Assembly (NCBI RefSeq): GCF_001887355.1
Contig: NZ_MPIN01000003.1
Span: 569,238 to 633,237 of the forward strand
Length of the DNA: 64,000 nucleotides
Direction of reading: 5' to 3'
Source of the DNA: Cystobacter ferrugineus
GTDB taxonomy: Bacteria > Myxococcota > Myxococcia > Myxococcales > Myxococcaceae
Position numbers and translations under genes: made by a program. Shown piece after piece: positions 43,079 through 52,263 of the stretch; the first letter of the stretch is position 1, and every line of letters starts with the position of its first letter. The notes under the pieces were generated by a model, which was given only the letters and a program-made list of their open reading frames with translations, was not told the origin of the DNA and did not search any database.

Positions 43079-43984
43079 TCAGCGCACCTCTCGGATGGGA
43101 ATGAAGGAGCGCGCGACGATGGCCTGGCCCTCGGGCGACATCACATAGTCGAGGAAGTCCCTGAGCGGCCCGTCGGGCACGCCCCGGGTCGCCAGCACCA
43201 TCGGCCGGGACAGCGGGTATTCCGCCGTGCGAATCGAATCGGGCCCTGGCGCCACGCCGTCCAATGGCAGCACCCGGACGCCCTGGACGTCAGGCGCCAG
43301 CGTCCCCCACGCGAGCGCGTGCGGATGCGAGGCCACGTAGGACTGCACCTCGCGCGGGTGCTCGAAGGCATGGGTCGGCGCGAACGGGGCGCCCTCCAGC
43401 ACCGCCTCCCGGAAGAAGTCCGCCGTGCCCGAGCCGGTGGTCAGCTTCACCGTCACGAGCTCCACGGGCGCATCCGGTCCACCCACGTCCTTCCAGTTCT
43501 TCAGCCGGCCGGTGAAGAACGCCTTGAGCTGGGCCCGGCTGAGGGCGGTGACGGGATTGTCCGGGTGGACGTACACCGCGAGCGCGGCATACCCGATGAT
43601 GACGTAATAGGGGTGCCGGGCCTTCTCCGTGCTCCGGAGCGAGCGCGCCAGGCCGCTCACGTCCGCACGCCCCTCCATCAGGAGCTTGAAGCCCTCCGCG
43701 GAGCCCACGTAGTGCTTCGCCTCGACGGGCGGACCTCCCCGACGGACGGAGCCCTCGCTGAGCGGTGACAGGACGGTGTCGCCGATGCTGCCGGAGCCCG
43801 CGTAGACGAGGGGTGTGTCGGACCCGGCCGGCCGCTGGCAACCCGGGCCGCTCCCGAGCAGCAGTGCCAGCCCGAGCACCCACGCGCGGGACCTCGCCCC
43901 GAGGCGAGTCCCGGGAGTCTGGAGAGTGGAGACGGACAGGACGGTGGGGGAGTGTAACGAATGGAGCACGGGCACGGTGCACAC
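43079..43984 (-). CDS. PstS-like substrate-binding lipoprotein
   Basis: This is a 301-aa lipoprotein. An N-terminal extension is followed by the hydrophobic segment A-W-V-L-G-L-A-L-L-L-G and a lipobox ending at G-P-G-C. The mature part is a type II periplasmic binding protein of the PstS group: G-S-G-S-I-G-D at the start, G-L-A-R-S-L-R-S, Y-A-A-L-A-V-Y-V-H-P-D-N-P and G-S-G-T-A-D-F-F-R-E-A-V-L, which bind phosphate in PstS. No pstCAB permease genes follow; instead the next gene, 5 bases on, is a chemoreceptor. It may present a ligand (phosphate or another oxyanion) to that receptor. GTG 43984 is the annotated start; internal GTGs at 43975 and 43969 are possible. Confidence 0.85.
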   Translation of the reverse strand: MCTVPVLHSLHSPTVLSVSTLQTPGTRLGARSRAWVLGLALLLGSGPGCQRPAGSDTPLVYAGSGSIGDTVLSPLSEGSVRRGGPPVEAKHYVGSAEGFKLLMEGRADVSGLARSLRSTEKARHPYYVIIGYAALAVYVHPDNPVTALSRAQLKAFFTGRLKNWKDVGGPDAPVELVTVKLTTGSGTADFFREAVLEGAPFAPTHAFEHPREVQSYVASHPHALAWGTLAPDVQGVRVLPLDGVAPGPDSIRTAEYPLSRPMVLATRGVPDGPLRDFLDYVMSPEGQAIVARSFIPIREVR

Positions 43985-44018
43985 GGGGAGTACGAGCGGA
44001 GCGGACGGGGCCTGCCCT

Positions 44019-44840
44019 CTACCGCGCCCTACCGCGCAAACCCACGGTCAGTACTCCTTCGGACAGGGCTCGACCATAAACCCCAAAGATGGGTTTTTTT
44101 TGTTGTCTCTCCCTGCTGAGCGCGGTCACCGCGGCCAGCGGTTCACGGCCTGCCGTGGCATCTTTCGGACTGACGTTGGGCATGATGCAGCGAATACAGT
44201 GACCTGAGAACTGGAGCTCTGGAGCCCCCTCACTCCACTGCAAGCTGGAAAAGCCCTCTTCAGCGAAAGGTGCAAGATCCGCATGATCCATCACCAGGTT
44301 GGGGCGGAAACGCTCATATTCCACCGGAGCATGCCCCTGAGCTGCGAGCCGCTGGTTGAGTTGCCTGAGTGAAGCCAGGGAAAGGACATGCAGGGGCATC
44401 AGGGCTCTGCGGGTCAGGCCATCCTGTCCGAGGCGAACCAGACGCAGGGGTTGACCCAGCACAGCCGTCAGCCATTCGCTGGCTTCATCTCCAGCATCCT
44501 GACCAGAGAATGTTTCATTGACCTTGTCGTCATCATTCCAGATCTTCACCTGACGGGGGCGCTCTGGCAGATGACGAGGGACCTTCAGGACACTGAACCC
44601 CGGGGCCTGAAGCACCATGGATTCACCTTCGAATCTGGGTTGAACCAGTGCCATCCGGTGAATTTCACCCATCCAGACCTGCTGGTTTTCTCGGTTGGTG
44701 ATGACCCACTCCCGGTCTCCAGCCAGACCGGACTGTGGGGTGACATGCGCGGACGAGACCTGAATCCCCGCACAGGATTTGATGGGATGGATCCATAGAC
44801 TGACAAGTTGAAGGGCAGAGGAGAGGGCTGTTTCGGTCAT
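44019..44840 (-). CDS. MOSC-domain protein (YcbX-like)
   Basis: This is a 273-aa soluble protein. ATG 44840 is chosen because AAGG lies six bases upstream, while ATG 44846 has no room for a ribosome binding site. An N-terminal MOSC beta-barrel (about 10-95; W-I-H-P-I-K-S-C-A-G ... G-L-A-G-D-R-E-W) is followed by the MOSC domain with R-F-R-P-N-L-V-M and H-C-I-R-C-I-M-P-N, the conserved molybdenum-cofactor-binding Cys region. YcbX-type proteins reduce N-hydroxylated compounds with a partner reductase. GC content is clearly below neighbouring genes and more like gammaproteobacterial sequence, so transfer is likely. Confidence 0.88.
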   Translation of the reverse strand: MTETALSSALQLVSLWIHPIKSCAGIQVSSAHVTPQSGLAGDREWVITNRENQQVWMGEIHRMALVQPRFEGESMVLQAPGFSVLKVPRHLPERPRQVKIWNDDDKVNETFSGQDAGDEASEWLTAVLGQPLRLVRLGQDGLTRRALMPLHVLSLASLRQLNQRLAAQGHAPVEYERFRPNLVMDHADLAPFAEEGFSSLQWSEGAPELQFSGHCIRCIMPNVSPKDATAGREPLAAVTALSRERQQKKPIFGVYGRALSEGVLTVGLRGRAR

Positions 44841-44950
44841 GGGCATCCTTTAGCGGCTGGCGGGCGACCTTGCCGCCCTCTCGTCCCGCGCGGACCCCGT
44901 CTCGTCGGAGCCGAGGCTGCCCCGCCAGCCCCTTTGGTTGCCGGGCGCGA

Positions 44951-45646
44951 TCAAAATTGCCGATCGAAGGGTGTCGCTTGCTGCAGAATCGCCACCTGCG
45001 CCTGGGTCAACTCCGAGATGCCCAAGCGAAGCTCCTGGTAGCCCTCGTCCCACACCGAGCTGCACGCGTATCTGACACCGGTGGTGGGGACCTTTTGCAC
45101 GAAGCACTCCGTGACGCCGAATTTGCGAAGGGGGTCACCGGGGATCAGTGCCAGCGCGAAGTGCTGGGGACGCGCGAACCAGGGGTCGTTCGCGTTGTCG
45201 TACCGCGCGACGATCTGGTACCTCTGCGTGTTATCGGGACTGGCTACCTGAAGCCCGGCCCGGATGAGTGCCAACGCAAGGAGGCTGGTGCGGCAGAGCA
45301 GGCGAGTTCCCGCGGTATTCGCGTTCGCTGCGGCGTAGTTGTTACGGATATAATTGAGTGCGGTGGTCGTATTCGCATTCTGCGGTGTGTTCGCATTGGC
45401 CTGGTTGAACCTGGTCAAGTTGAACGATGCTCCGGCCTGCGAAATGGCCATGATCGCGTCGTAGAATTCGTCCATGTGCGCGACGTTGCCCGTGGTGACC
45501 GGTGCTCCGGACACCGCCCAGACCCAGCATGCGAAGGCCCGATGGTCGTTACCATTCGGCGGGGCCGTCCCGGCGATCTCTCGCCCGTTGCGCGTGCGTG
45601 CCACGCTGGCGAGTTTTGTCCAGTCGGTGTTGGTAAGGTGGGGCAT
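44951..45646 (-). CDS. hypothetical soluble protein
   Basis: This is a 231-aa protein. ATG 45646 is preceded by GGGAGGAG at ideal spacing; longer frames upstream lack one. It has no signal peptide or membrane segment. The central part is rich in Asn and Ala (N-Q-A-N-A-N-T-P-Q-N-A-N-T-T), unusual for this genome, and there are short aromatic clusters (A-C-W-V-W-A, N-D-P-W-F-A-R-P). GC is low relative to neighbours. I recognise no family; accessory origin is likely. Confidence 0.6.
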   Translation of the reverse strand: MPHLTNTDWTKLASVARTRNGREIAGTAPPNGNDHRAFACWVWAVSGAPVTTGNVAHMDEFYDAIMAISQAGASFNLTRFNQANANTPQNANTTTALNYIRNNYAAANANTAGTRLLCRTSLLALALIRAGLQVASPDNTQRYQIVARYDNANDPWFARPQHFALALIPGDPLRKFGVTECFVQKVPTTGVRYACSSVWDEGYQELRLGISELTQAQVAILQQATPFDRQF

Positions 45647-45916
45647 GTGTTGGCACTCCTCCCATTGGAGTCGGCCTGCATGGCGGATCCCAAACGGTTG
45701 GGCTCTCCGTGAAACGCCGACCAGTTCCTTGACGGAATGCTTGCACGAGCGCTCCTGGCTTCTCAAGCTGATTCTGGCGTATAACGCCTGGACTTCCTTG
45801 AACACTTGGCGCGCCACGGTTATGGGGCGAGCTTTCGTGGGTGTTTTCCTTCGCGAATCACAACCCCACCGTGCTCTTCATGGCGGGGGACCAACTGACG
45901 CGTCCTCCTCGGCGGC

Positions 45917-47284
45917 TCAGGTGCCGCCGAGGAGTCCCAGGCCGTGCAGCAGGATGAGCAGGATGAGGACGGGCGTGACGTAGCGTACCAGGACGTGGAC
46001 CCCACCGTCGTACCAGGCTGGCTCGCCGTGGCCCTTGCTCGTCTCCTCACGGAGGATGGCGCGCGGGACGAGCCAGCCGCCCACCACCGTGATGGCCAGT
46101 CCGCCCAGCGGCAGCAGGACATTGGAGGACAGGAAATCGAAGAGGGAGAAGAGGTCCCGGTCCAGCACGCGCAGGTGAGAGAGCGCCGGCCCCTGCGACA
46201 GGGTGGCGGGGATGCCCAGCATCGCCATGAACAGCGCGGTGAGGATCGCGGCCGTGGGGCGGCGCAGCCGGGCGGAGCGGATGAGCCACGCCACGGGTAC
46301 CTCCATCAGGCTGACCATGGCGCCCAGGGTGGCCACCGCCGCGAGCACGAAGAAGAGGGCGGTGAAGAGATCGCCGCCGGGCATCTGCGCGAAGACGCGA
46401 GGGATGGTGACGAAGAGCAGGCCCGGGCCGCCCGCCGGTGTGTCACCCAGGGCGAAGACGGCCGGGAAGATGGCCAGGCCCGCCAGCAGCGACACCAGCG
46501 TATCGGCGAGCGCCACGCGCGCCGCATTGGGCACCAGGCGCGTGTCGTCCGGCAGGTACGAGCCGTACGTCGTCATGGTGCCCATGCCCAGCGACAGCTT
46601 GAAGAAGGCGAGCCCCAGGGCCGACAGGAGCACCGCGCTCGAGATCTTCGAGAGGTCGGGCGTGAAGAGGTAAGCCACGCCGGCCGACGCACCCGGCAGC
46701 GTGAGCGCGCGCACGTCGCAGGCCAGCAGCATCATCAGCAACAGCGGCATGAGTGTCTTGGTCACCTTCTCGATGCCACCCGACACCCCCACGGCCACCA
46801 CGCCCACCGTGACGGTCAGCACGGCCAACTGCCACAGCACTGGCTCCCACGTGCCGCCCACCAGCGCTTGGAACGTGGCGGGCGTGAGGGGCGCGCCCGA
46901 GACGAAGGCACCCAGCGACTTGAAGACGTAGGCCAGCACCCACCCGGCCACGTCCGTGTAGAAGGCCATGATGAGGAGCGACGAGGCAAGTCCCGCCCAG
47001 CCGATGGCGGCCCAGAAGCGCTGGCGCGGCACGATGCGCGCGTAGGCTTGCACCGCGTCCACGCGCAAGTGCCGGCCGATGGCGTGCTCCACCACCATCA
47101 CCGGCAGCGCGGCGAGCGCCACCGCCAGCAGGTAGGTGAGCACGAAGGCCGCTCCGCCGTTGGAGCCGGTGAGGTAGGGGAACTTCCAGATGTTGCCGAG
47201 GCCGACGGCGGAGCCGAGCGTCGCGGCGAAGGCGCCGAGAGAGGAGCCGAAGGCATCCCGCTTCGTGGGGGTAGGTTCGGGCAT
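45917..47284 (-). CDS. sodium-dependent transporter of the NSS (LeuT) family
   Basis: This is a 455-aa inner-membrane symporter with about 11-12 transmembrane helices. The family hallmark lies in helix 1: T-L-G-S-A-V-G-L-G-N-I-W-K-F-P-Y-L, the sodium and amino-acid binding segment. Helix 6 is also recognisable around A-L-G-L-A-F-F-K-L-S-L-G-M-G. Such proteins import amino acids or related amines driven by sodium. It is monocistronic; no regulator is adjacent. Confidence 0.93.
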   Translation of the reverse strand: MPEPTPTKRDAFGSSLGAFAATLGSAVGLGNIWKFPYLTGSNGGAAFVLTYLLAVALAALPVMVVEHAIGRHLRVDAVQAYARIVPRQRFWAAIGWAGLASSLLIMAFYTDVAGWVLAYVFKSLGAFVSGAPLTPATFQALVGGTWEPVLWQLAVLTVTVGVVAVGVSGGIEKVTKTLMPLLLMMLLACDVRALTLPGASAGVAYLFTPDLSKISSAVLLSALGLAFFKLSLGMGTMTTYGSYLPDDTRLVPNAARVALADTLVSLLAGLAIFPAVFALGDTPAGGPGLLFVTIPRVFAQMPGGDLFTALFFVLAAVATLGAMVSLMEVPVAWLIRSARLRRPTAAILTALFMAMLGIPATLSQGPALSHLRVLDRDLFSLFDFLSSNVLLPLGGLAITVVGGWLVPRAILREETSKGHGEPAWYDGGVHVLVRYVTPVLILLILLHGLGLLGGT

Positions 47285-47364
47285 GAGCGTGGGGCCCGGG
47301 CGCGATGCTTCCCCGGACTGGAGGAGCCTCTACCATGGCCCAGCGCCCGTCACACCAGAGCGCG

Positions 47365-47536
47365 GTGCAGCAGCTCGACCGGCCTGTGCCAGGCTGGCGT
47401 CGATCTCTCGGCCGGGTACTACATCCTGCCGAGCTTCCAGTTCGGCGGTGCCAGCGGCTCGGGCGATGCGTCAACGCCGACAGGGCAGGGGAACGCGTTC
47501 GACATCCGCTACATCCGGGCCTGGAAGTTCAAGTAG
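47365..47536 (+). pseudogene. C-terminal remnant of a secreted carbohydrate-active protein
   Basis: About 57 codons ending at the TAG 47534-47536 read as good protein: C-Q-A-G-V-D-L-S-A-G-Y-Y-I, F-Q-F-G-G and a final I-R-Y-I-R-A-W-K-F-K. The ending resembles the last strand of concanavalin-type glycanases and binding modules. Upstream in this frame only transporter antisense remains and there is no start, so the rest of the gene was lost. It sits in the 379-bp gap between the transporter and the deacetylase. Confidence 0.5.
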
Positions 47537-47663
47537 TCCTGAGGACTTGTGGGGTGGGGCTGGGCCGCCGGGCCGGGCCTTCTCCGTAGTCTCGCCGCGG
47601 CGGTAGAGTACCCGCGCCTGAGCGACGACGAGCTGGGCGAGTCCTACACGAAGAGGAAGACAC

Positions 47664-49379
47664 ATGCGTAGACGACTTGTCGTGCGAGGAATGCTGCGGG
47701 GGCTCGTGATGGCCCTGCTGGTGAGCATGGGCCCGGCGTGGGGCTCGACGCCGTTTCAACGTGGCATGGTGAGCATCACGCTGGATGACGGCCTGAGCTC
47801 GCAGTACACGACGGCGCGCCCGGCCCTCAACGCCCGTGGCATTTCCGCCACCTTCTTCCTCATCACCCAGAACATCCGCGGCGGGTTCTCGGGATACGTG
47901 ACCGTGCCGCAGGTGCAGACGCTCATCTCGGAGGGCCATGAGATCGGCTCCCACACGATCACCCACCCGGATCTCACCACCCTGACCGCCAATGCCCTGG
48001 AGATCGAGCTGCACGACTCGCAGGCCTGGTTGAAGTCGCAGTTCGGACTGCTCTCGGTGCCCTCGTTCGCCTCGCCCTACGGCGCCTACAACCCGAGCGT
48101 GCTGAGCACGATCTCGAAGTACTACGGCAGCCACCGCACGGTGAACGGCGGCCAGAACTTCAAGGACTCGAACATCCTGCAATTGCGCTCGTATGACGTG
48201 CACACGGGCATCACGGTGGACACGGTGCGCTCGTGGATCGACGCCGCCGCCGCTGACGGTAGCTGGCTCATCCTCACCTTCCACCAGATCGTGACCGGCA
48301 CGGCGAGCTCGTCCACGGAGTATGGCGCCGCCGACTTCGCGGCCATCCTCGATGCCATCAAGGCGAAGAACGTGGACATCGTCACCGTCTCCGAGGGCCG
48401 GTCGCGCATGGATGGGTCGACGGGCGACGCCTCGGGGGACACGTCTGTCTATGCCGATGCCCTGGGCGATGGCTTCTCGGACAGGAGCTACACCCCGCAC
48501 AACCTCGACAACCGCACCGTGGTGCGCACGGGCCTGGCGTCCCTCTCCGCCGAGCTCAACAAGTGGAACGCCGTCTATCTCCACCACATCTCGGGGCTTC
48601 CCGCGTCCCAGTACACGTCCCTCGAGCTGTGGGTGCATGGTGGCACCGAGGGCGGGCAGGGCGTGCGGCTGCTGGCGTACGATGGCTCGCAGAAGCTCGG
48701 CTCGGTGCGGCTGGATGCGGTGATGGGCCACGCCATCCAGGCGGGCACCTGGCAGCAGGTCCTCGTCCCGTTGAGTTCCATCGGCGTGTCCTCCACGGGC
48801 ACCGTGAGGGATCTCTACCTCCAGGACGACACGGGCACGAACCAGAGCACGGTGTACTTCGACGACATCCGGCTGCTGCGCTCCAGCACGCCGCCGCCCA
48901 CGACTCCTCCCACGGAGCCGCCGCCGACGCCCGCCTTCACCCTCTACGCGGACAGCCTCCACACCACGTTCAAGGACCGGAGCTGGGCCACGCGCAACCT
49001 GGCCGCGGCCAACCCCGTCCACTCGGGCACGTCGGCCATCTCCTTCGAGCCGGATTCCTGGAAGGCCCTCCTCTTCAACACCACCACGCGGGTGGACCTG
49101 AGCCTCTACAAGACCCTGTCGTTCTGGGTGCATGGGGGCTCCACGGGTGGACAGGTCGTGCGGGTGCTGCTCAAGGAGGATGGCTTGACCGAATTGGGGG
49201 GCATGCGCTTCGACGTGGCGTTGGGCCACGCCATCAAGCCGGGCGTCTGGGAGCAGGTCCTCATCCCGCTCAGCTCCCTGGGCGCGAGCAGCCGGCTGCT
49301 CCAGGAGATCTACTTCCAGGATCAGTCCGGCAAGGACCAGGGCACGCTCTTCCTCGACGACATCCAGCTACTGCCGTGA
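47664..49379 (+). CDS. secreted polysaccharide deacetylase with two C-terminal beta-sandwich modules
   Basis: This is a 571-aa extracellular protein; a signal peptide ends near A-W-G-S (residue 28). The NodB deacetylase domain (about 32-255) has T-L-D41-D42-G, H-E-I-G-S-H97-T-I-T-H101-P for the metal, S-P-Y-G and L-T-F-H. Two homologous beta-sandwich modules follow (about 258-410 and 425-570; both contain S-L-E/K-T-L/S-x-F/L-W-V-H-G-G and end in F-D-D-I/L-D-D-I), joined by a Pro/Thr linker. The activity is removal of N- or O-acetyl groups from chitin-like or other polysaccharides, with the modules binding the polymer. Start ATG 47664. Confidence 0.9.
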   Translation: MRRRLVVRGMLRGLVMALLVSMGPAWGSTPFQRGMVSITLDDGLSSQYTTARPALNARGISATFFLITQNIRGGFSGYVTVPQVQTLISEGHEIGSHTITHPDLTTLTANALEIELHDSQAWLKSQFGLLSVPSFASPYGAYNPSVLSTISKYYGSHRTVNGGQNFKDSNILQLRSYDVHTGITVDTVRSWIDAAAADGSWLILTFHQIVTGTASSSTEYGAADFAAILDAIKAKNVDIVTVSEGRSRMDGSTGDASGDTSVYADALGDGFSDRSYTPHNLDNRTVVRTGLASLSAELNKWNAVYLHHISGLPASQYTSLELWVHGGTEGGQGVRLLAYDGSQKLGSVRLDAVMGHAIQAGTWQQVLVPLSSIGVSSTGTVRDLYLQDDTGTNQSTVYFDDIRLLRSSTPPPTTPPTEPPPTPAFTLYADSLHTTFKDRSWATRNLAAANPVHSGTSAISFEPDSWKALLFNTTTRVDLSLYKTLSFWVHGGSTGGQVVRVLLKEDGLTELGGMRFDVALGHAIKPGVWEQVLIPLSSLGASSRLLQEIYFQDQSGKDQGTLFLDDIQLLP

Positions 49380-49460
49380 GGTGACGCACGAGGGCGCCCA
49401 GGGCGCGGCCCAATCCCACCACGGGTGACGCGGTCTCCGCTGGGGACCTGCCCCGGTCCA

Positions 49461-51014
49461 CTAACGAAGTCCACCACCGGGCCTGTTCGCCGCGCCTGAA
49501 AAAGCGTCATTCACGAAGCCGTAGTACAGGCGGAACAGCGAGCCGGCATGGCTGAGGTTTCCCAGGGTTGGGTCCGACGCGGCACGAGTCGACCATTGGA
49601 CTTCCACGCCAATGACATGGCCGCCGACGACTCGCAATTCACTCCCAACCCAGCCGTACGAGATGAGCTCCGTTCCAGGCGCATCTGGAAACCCTCGAAT
49701 GGCGTAGTTGCGGACACCGGCGTTGATGGAACCCGAGTCCCGGAGCAGCAGTCGCAAATCAAAAAGGTTCTGACCACCGCCTCCGGCGCGGAAGTCTCGA
49801 CCTCCGCTCGTCGCCGTGATTGCGCCTGCTCCCCCAAAGAAGATGGGAGCCAACAACACCGTACCCTGAAGCGTCACTCCCGCGCCCAAGGCCACGTTCA
49901 TCGCCAGACCCGGCCCCACCGCACTGGTCGAGACCCTCAAGAGAGGGAGCGTGCTGTAATCGTAGCTTCCAAAAACGCCGATGAGGCCATGCGCCCAGGG
50001 CTTGGGCTGAAAGTCAGTTCCGAGCAGGAGCCCGCGCACGAAAAGACCCACGTAGGGGGTCCTCGGCAACGAGAGCTCGAATCGCAGATCGTAATGATCG
50101 AACGGGCCGTAGTCGATGTCGCCGGAAGTTCCTGGAAAGCCCTGCGTCAGCCCGACGCCCAGGCTGAGCTGCTGACCAAAGCCGAGGAGCTCCGTGCGCG
50201 CACCGGTCTGGTCGCGGATGCTGCCGCCGTAGCTTGACCCGATCCATGCTCGATAGAAGAGATTCGAATCGACGAATCGAGCTCGCCGTTTGAACACGTA
50301 GTGGTTGAAGCTTCCGACTGGGGACAACGGCGCCGCGGCGATGTGGCGCAGGATGCTGGTCTTCCCACCTTCAGGCCCGATCAGGTCGTTCCATACCCGG
50401 TACAAGACTTCGCCAAAAAGAGTTCCGGCGAAGGTCGTGGTGATCTGGTCGTTGATGGAGGGCGGCTCCGCTTCTCCTCCGACTTCCCAGAGCAGACTGC
50501 CAGCGGCCACGTACAAGAATGACTCCCAGAACGAAAGTCCGCTCGACCGCGCGGCCGAGAAGTACACGGAGCCCTGGTAGGGATGTCCGATCTGGTTGAT
50601 CGCGAAGTCGTCGTTGTCGATGACCCAGGGGCCGTCGAGATTGTCGCGAATGCTGCCTGGCGTGACGTGCGACCACTCCTTGTCACGAAAGACCACCTTG
50701 TTGAACGCGACGATTCCGCCATAGAGCGCGAGGATTTCAGCGGAAGGAATCAGATAACTGGCAGCGGTCTTCTGGGAAGCCGATGTGTCGAAGGGCGCTT
50801 CCGCGTTCGCGGAAGAGGCCACTCTCGGTGGCACCAGCGGCGAGTCCGATTCGGGGAGCGTGCCTCCGTCGGGCGCCAACGCGGGCACGCTCCCCGCGGA
50901 TTGGCCCACATCCTGTGGTATCCCCGCGTCGGAGGAAGCTGCGACTTCCTCTGCTGTCGACGCGTTGAACGGGGCTTGCGATGTGACGACAGCGACGAGA
51001 ATCAGTGCGAACAT
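49461..51014 (-). CDS. DUF3943-family outer-membrane protein
   Basis: This is a 517-aa secreted protein. A short N-terminal hydrophobic segment (M-F-A-L-I-L-V-A-V-V-T-S-Q-A) is followed by a low-complexity Ser/Ala region to about 80. The DUF3943 core (about 95-230) has N-D-D-F-A-I-N-Q-I-G-H-P-Y-Q-G and L-L-W-E-V-G-G-E, and a C-terminal beta-barrel-like half runs to 517. The family is an uncharacterised outer-membrane group of myxobacteria and others. GC is lower than in flanking genes. The start codon lies 9 bases from copy B of the dispersed repeat, so the native promoter may have been replaced. Confidence 0.8.
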   Translation of the reverse strand: MFALILVAVVTSQAPFNASTAEEVAASSDAGIPQDVGQSAGSVPALAPDGGTLPESDSPLVPPRVASSANAEAPFDTSASQKTAASYLIPSAEILALYGGIVAFNKVVFRDKEWSHVTPGSIRDNLDGPWVIDNDDFAINQIGHPYQGSVYFSAARSSGLSFWESFLYVAAGSLLWEVGGEAEPPSINDQITTTFAGTLFGEVLYRVWNDLIGPEGGKTSILRHIAAAPLSPVGSFNHYVFKRRARFVDSNLFYRAWIGSSYGGSIRDQTGARTELLGFGQQLSLGVGLTQGFPGTSGDIDYGPFDHYDLRFELSLPRTPYVGLFVRGLLLGTDFQPKPWAHGLIGVFGSYDYSTLPLLRVSTSAVGPGLAMNVALGAGVTLQGTVLLAPIFFGGAGAITATSGGRDFRAGGGGQNLFDLRLLLRDSGSINAGVRNYAIRGFPDAPGTELISYGWVGSELRVVGGHVIGVEVQWSTRAASDPTLGNLSHAGSLFRLYYGFVNDAFSGAANRPGGGLR

Positions 51015-51022
51015 GTTCCTTT

Positions 51023-51059
51023 TGAGTCAGCTTCTCGCGACAACGACGTTGACACTCAT
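51023..51059 (-). repeat. 37-bp dispersed repeat, copy B (inverted)
   Basis: Reverse complement of copy A at 36592-36628 with two mismatches in 37 bases. It lies directly upstream of the DUF3943 start codon. Either a mobile-element end or a shared regulatory leader could explain it. Confidence 0.7.
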
Positions 51060-51386
51060 CGGCGACGTTCTCAGCCGCCTCGCGTCGAGCGCCTGAATCT
51101 CCATTGCCCGTAGGGACACAGCAGGGTCCAGAAACCAGAAAAGGCGATTTTCGGAAGGTGGAAACCACAGGGATTCCAGGGACTTGGAGGCGTCCGGGTT
51201 GCCCTTCGGGCGTACCGGACGGTGGCTCCGACGGGAGAAAGGACCCTCCGACAACCTCGTTCACTCAGCGTAACCAGGCGAAGGCGCGCTCGAGTTGCGG
51301 CGTATGGCCGTTTCGTCCCGGAACCGCTGACATTCGGCACGGGTTGGGCGAAGCCCTCGTTGACGAGCCTGTTGGCCGCGTCTGGC
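51060..51386. other. 327-bp intergenic region with degraded sequence
   Basis: The region has GC near 60%, below the genome level. Short frames are present on both strands, but none has a ribosome binding site or recognisable family. With the repeat at its left edge it is probably the inside of a decayed insertion. Confidence 0.4.
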
Positions 51387-52187
51387 TCAAGAACTCCTGG
51401 GCATCACGCAGAAGAACAGCCGTGAGTTGTCATTGGGGAAGAAGTTGATGTCGGCCACGCAGTCGCCGAGGAAGTCCTGCTCGAGGCGCAGGGGGTTCTG
51501 GGGGGCGGTCAATTGGCGGTTGGCGATGAGATCCCGGTAGGGTGAGCCATTGTCGGACAGCCGCAGCATCCACAGTTTGTTGTGGCGCAGGGAGAAGATC
51601 GAGCAGCGGTATTTGAAGTCCGCGCTGCTCGTCTTGAATTCCTCGTAGTTGCCAGGCTCCAGGGTCTTGGCGAACTGGCTCTTGTTCGGCTCGATGTCGG
51701 ACGGGTACTCCTTGGCATGGAAGAGCAGCAGCACGTCCTGGGCCGAGGGGGTCGAGTTGTCGAAGATGAGGTGGCCGTGGAAGAGGTCCGCCCGGCTCAA
51801 CCGGATGTGCTCGCCATCGAACCAGGGGGGGCTCCCGCTCTGATGACTCATGCTCACCGCCACCACCATCTCGAACAGCTCCTCGAAGTAGTCGGTGACG
51901 GTCTCCTCCTTGAATCGCCGGAAGGCCCGCCCTCCACTCGCCCAGTTGGACAGCTTGTAGTAGCCCTTGTCCTTGGCCAGCGTCGACTCGTTGTTCAGGG
52001 CGTCGTCGCTGATCTTGTCACTCAAGCGCTCCAACTGATCCCGGAGTTGATCTCCCGTGAAACTGCCCAGCAGGCCCGAGACGCAATCCGGCGGTGTCGC
52101 CACGTCGGACGTGATGCTCAGGTAGCGACTCCCGCTGGTGGCGGCCTTGAGTCGGCTGAGCGCGACTTTCTGCTCTTGGGTGGGCAT
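51387..52187 (-). CDS. hypothetical soluble protein
   Basis: This is a 266-aa protein from ATG 52187. It has no signal or membrane segment. The sequence is well-formed alpha/beta with charged helices (D-Q-L-R-D-Q-L-E-R-L-S-D-K-I) and a C-terminal strand-rich part (L-F-F-C-V-M-P). Codon bias is less extreme than in neighbours, and it has no obvious partner. The 76-bp gap upstream to the divergent enoyl-CoA hydratase would hold both promoters. No family recognised. Confidence 0.65.
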   Translation of the reverse strand: MPTQEQKVALSRLKAATSGSRYLSITSDVATPPDCVSGLLGSFTGDQLRDQLERLSDKISDDALNNESTLAKDKGYYKLSNWASGGRAFRRFKEETVTDYFEELFEMVVAVSMSHQSGSPPWFDGEHIRLSRADLFHGHLIFDNSTPSAQDVLLLFHAKEYPSDIEPNKSQFAKTLEPGNYEEFKTSSADFKYRCSIFSLRHNKLWMLRLSDNGSPYRDLIANRQLTAPQNPLRLEQDFLGDCVADINFFPNDNSRLFFCVMPRSS

Positions 52188-52263
52188 GGGGGGGCGGCTC
52201 CGGGGAAGGTGTTGGGAGCGACAGTAACCCGAGAAGCCTCCGAGCAGGATAGAGTGTACCTCC

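Noticed and set aside
44092-44103. A T-run that looks like an intrinsic terminator
   Set aside because: It lies inside the MOSC coding region, where it encodes consecutive lysines, and no stem precedes it.
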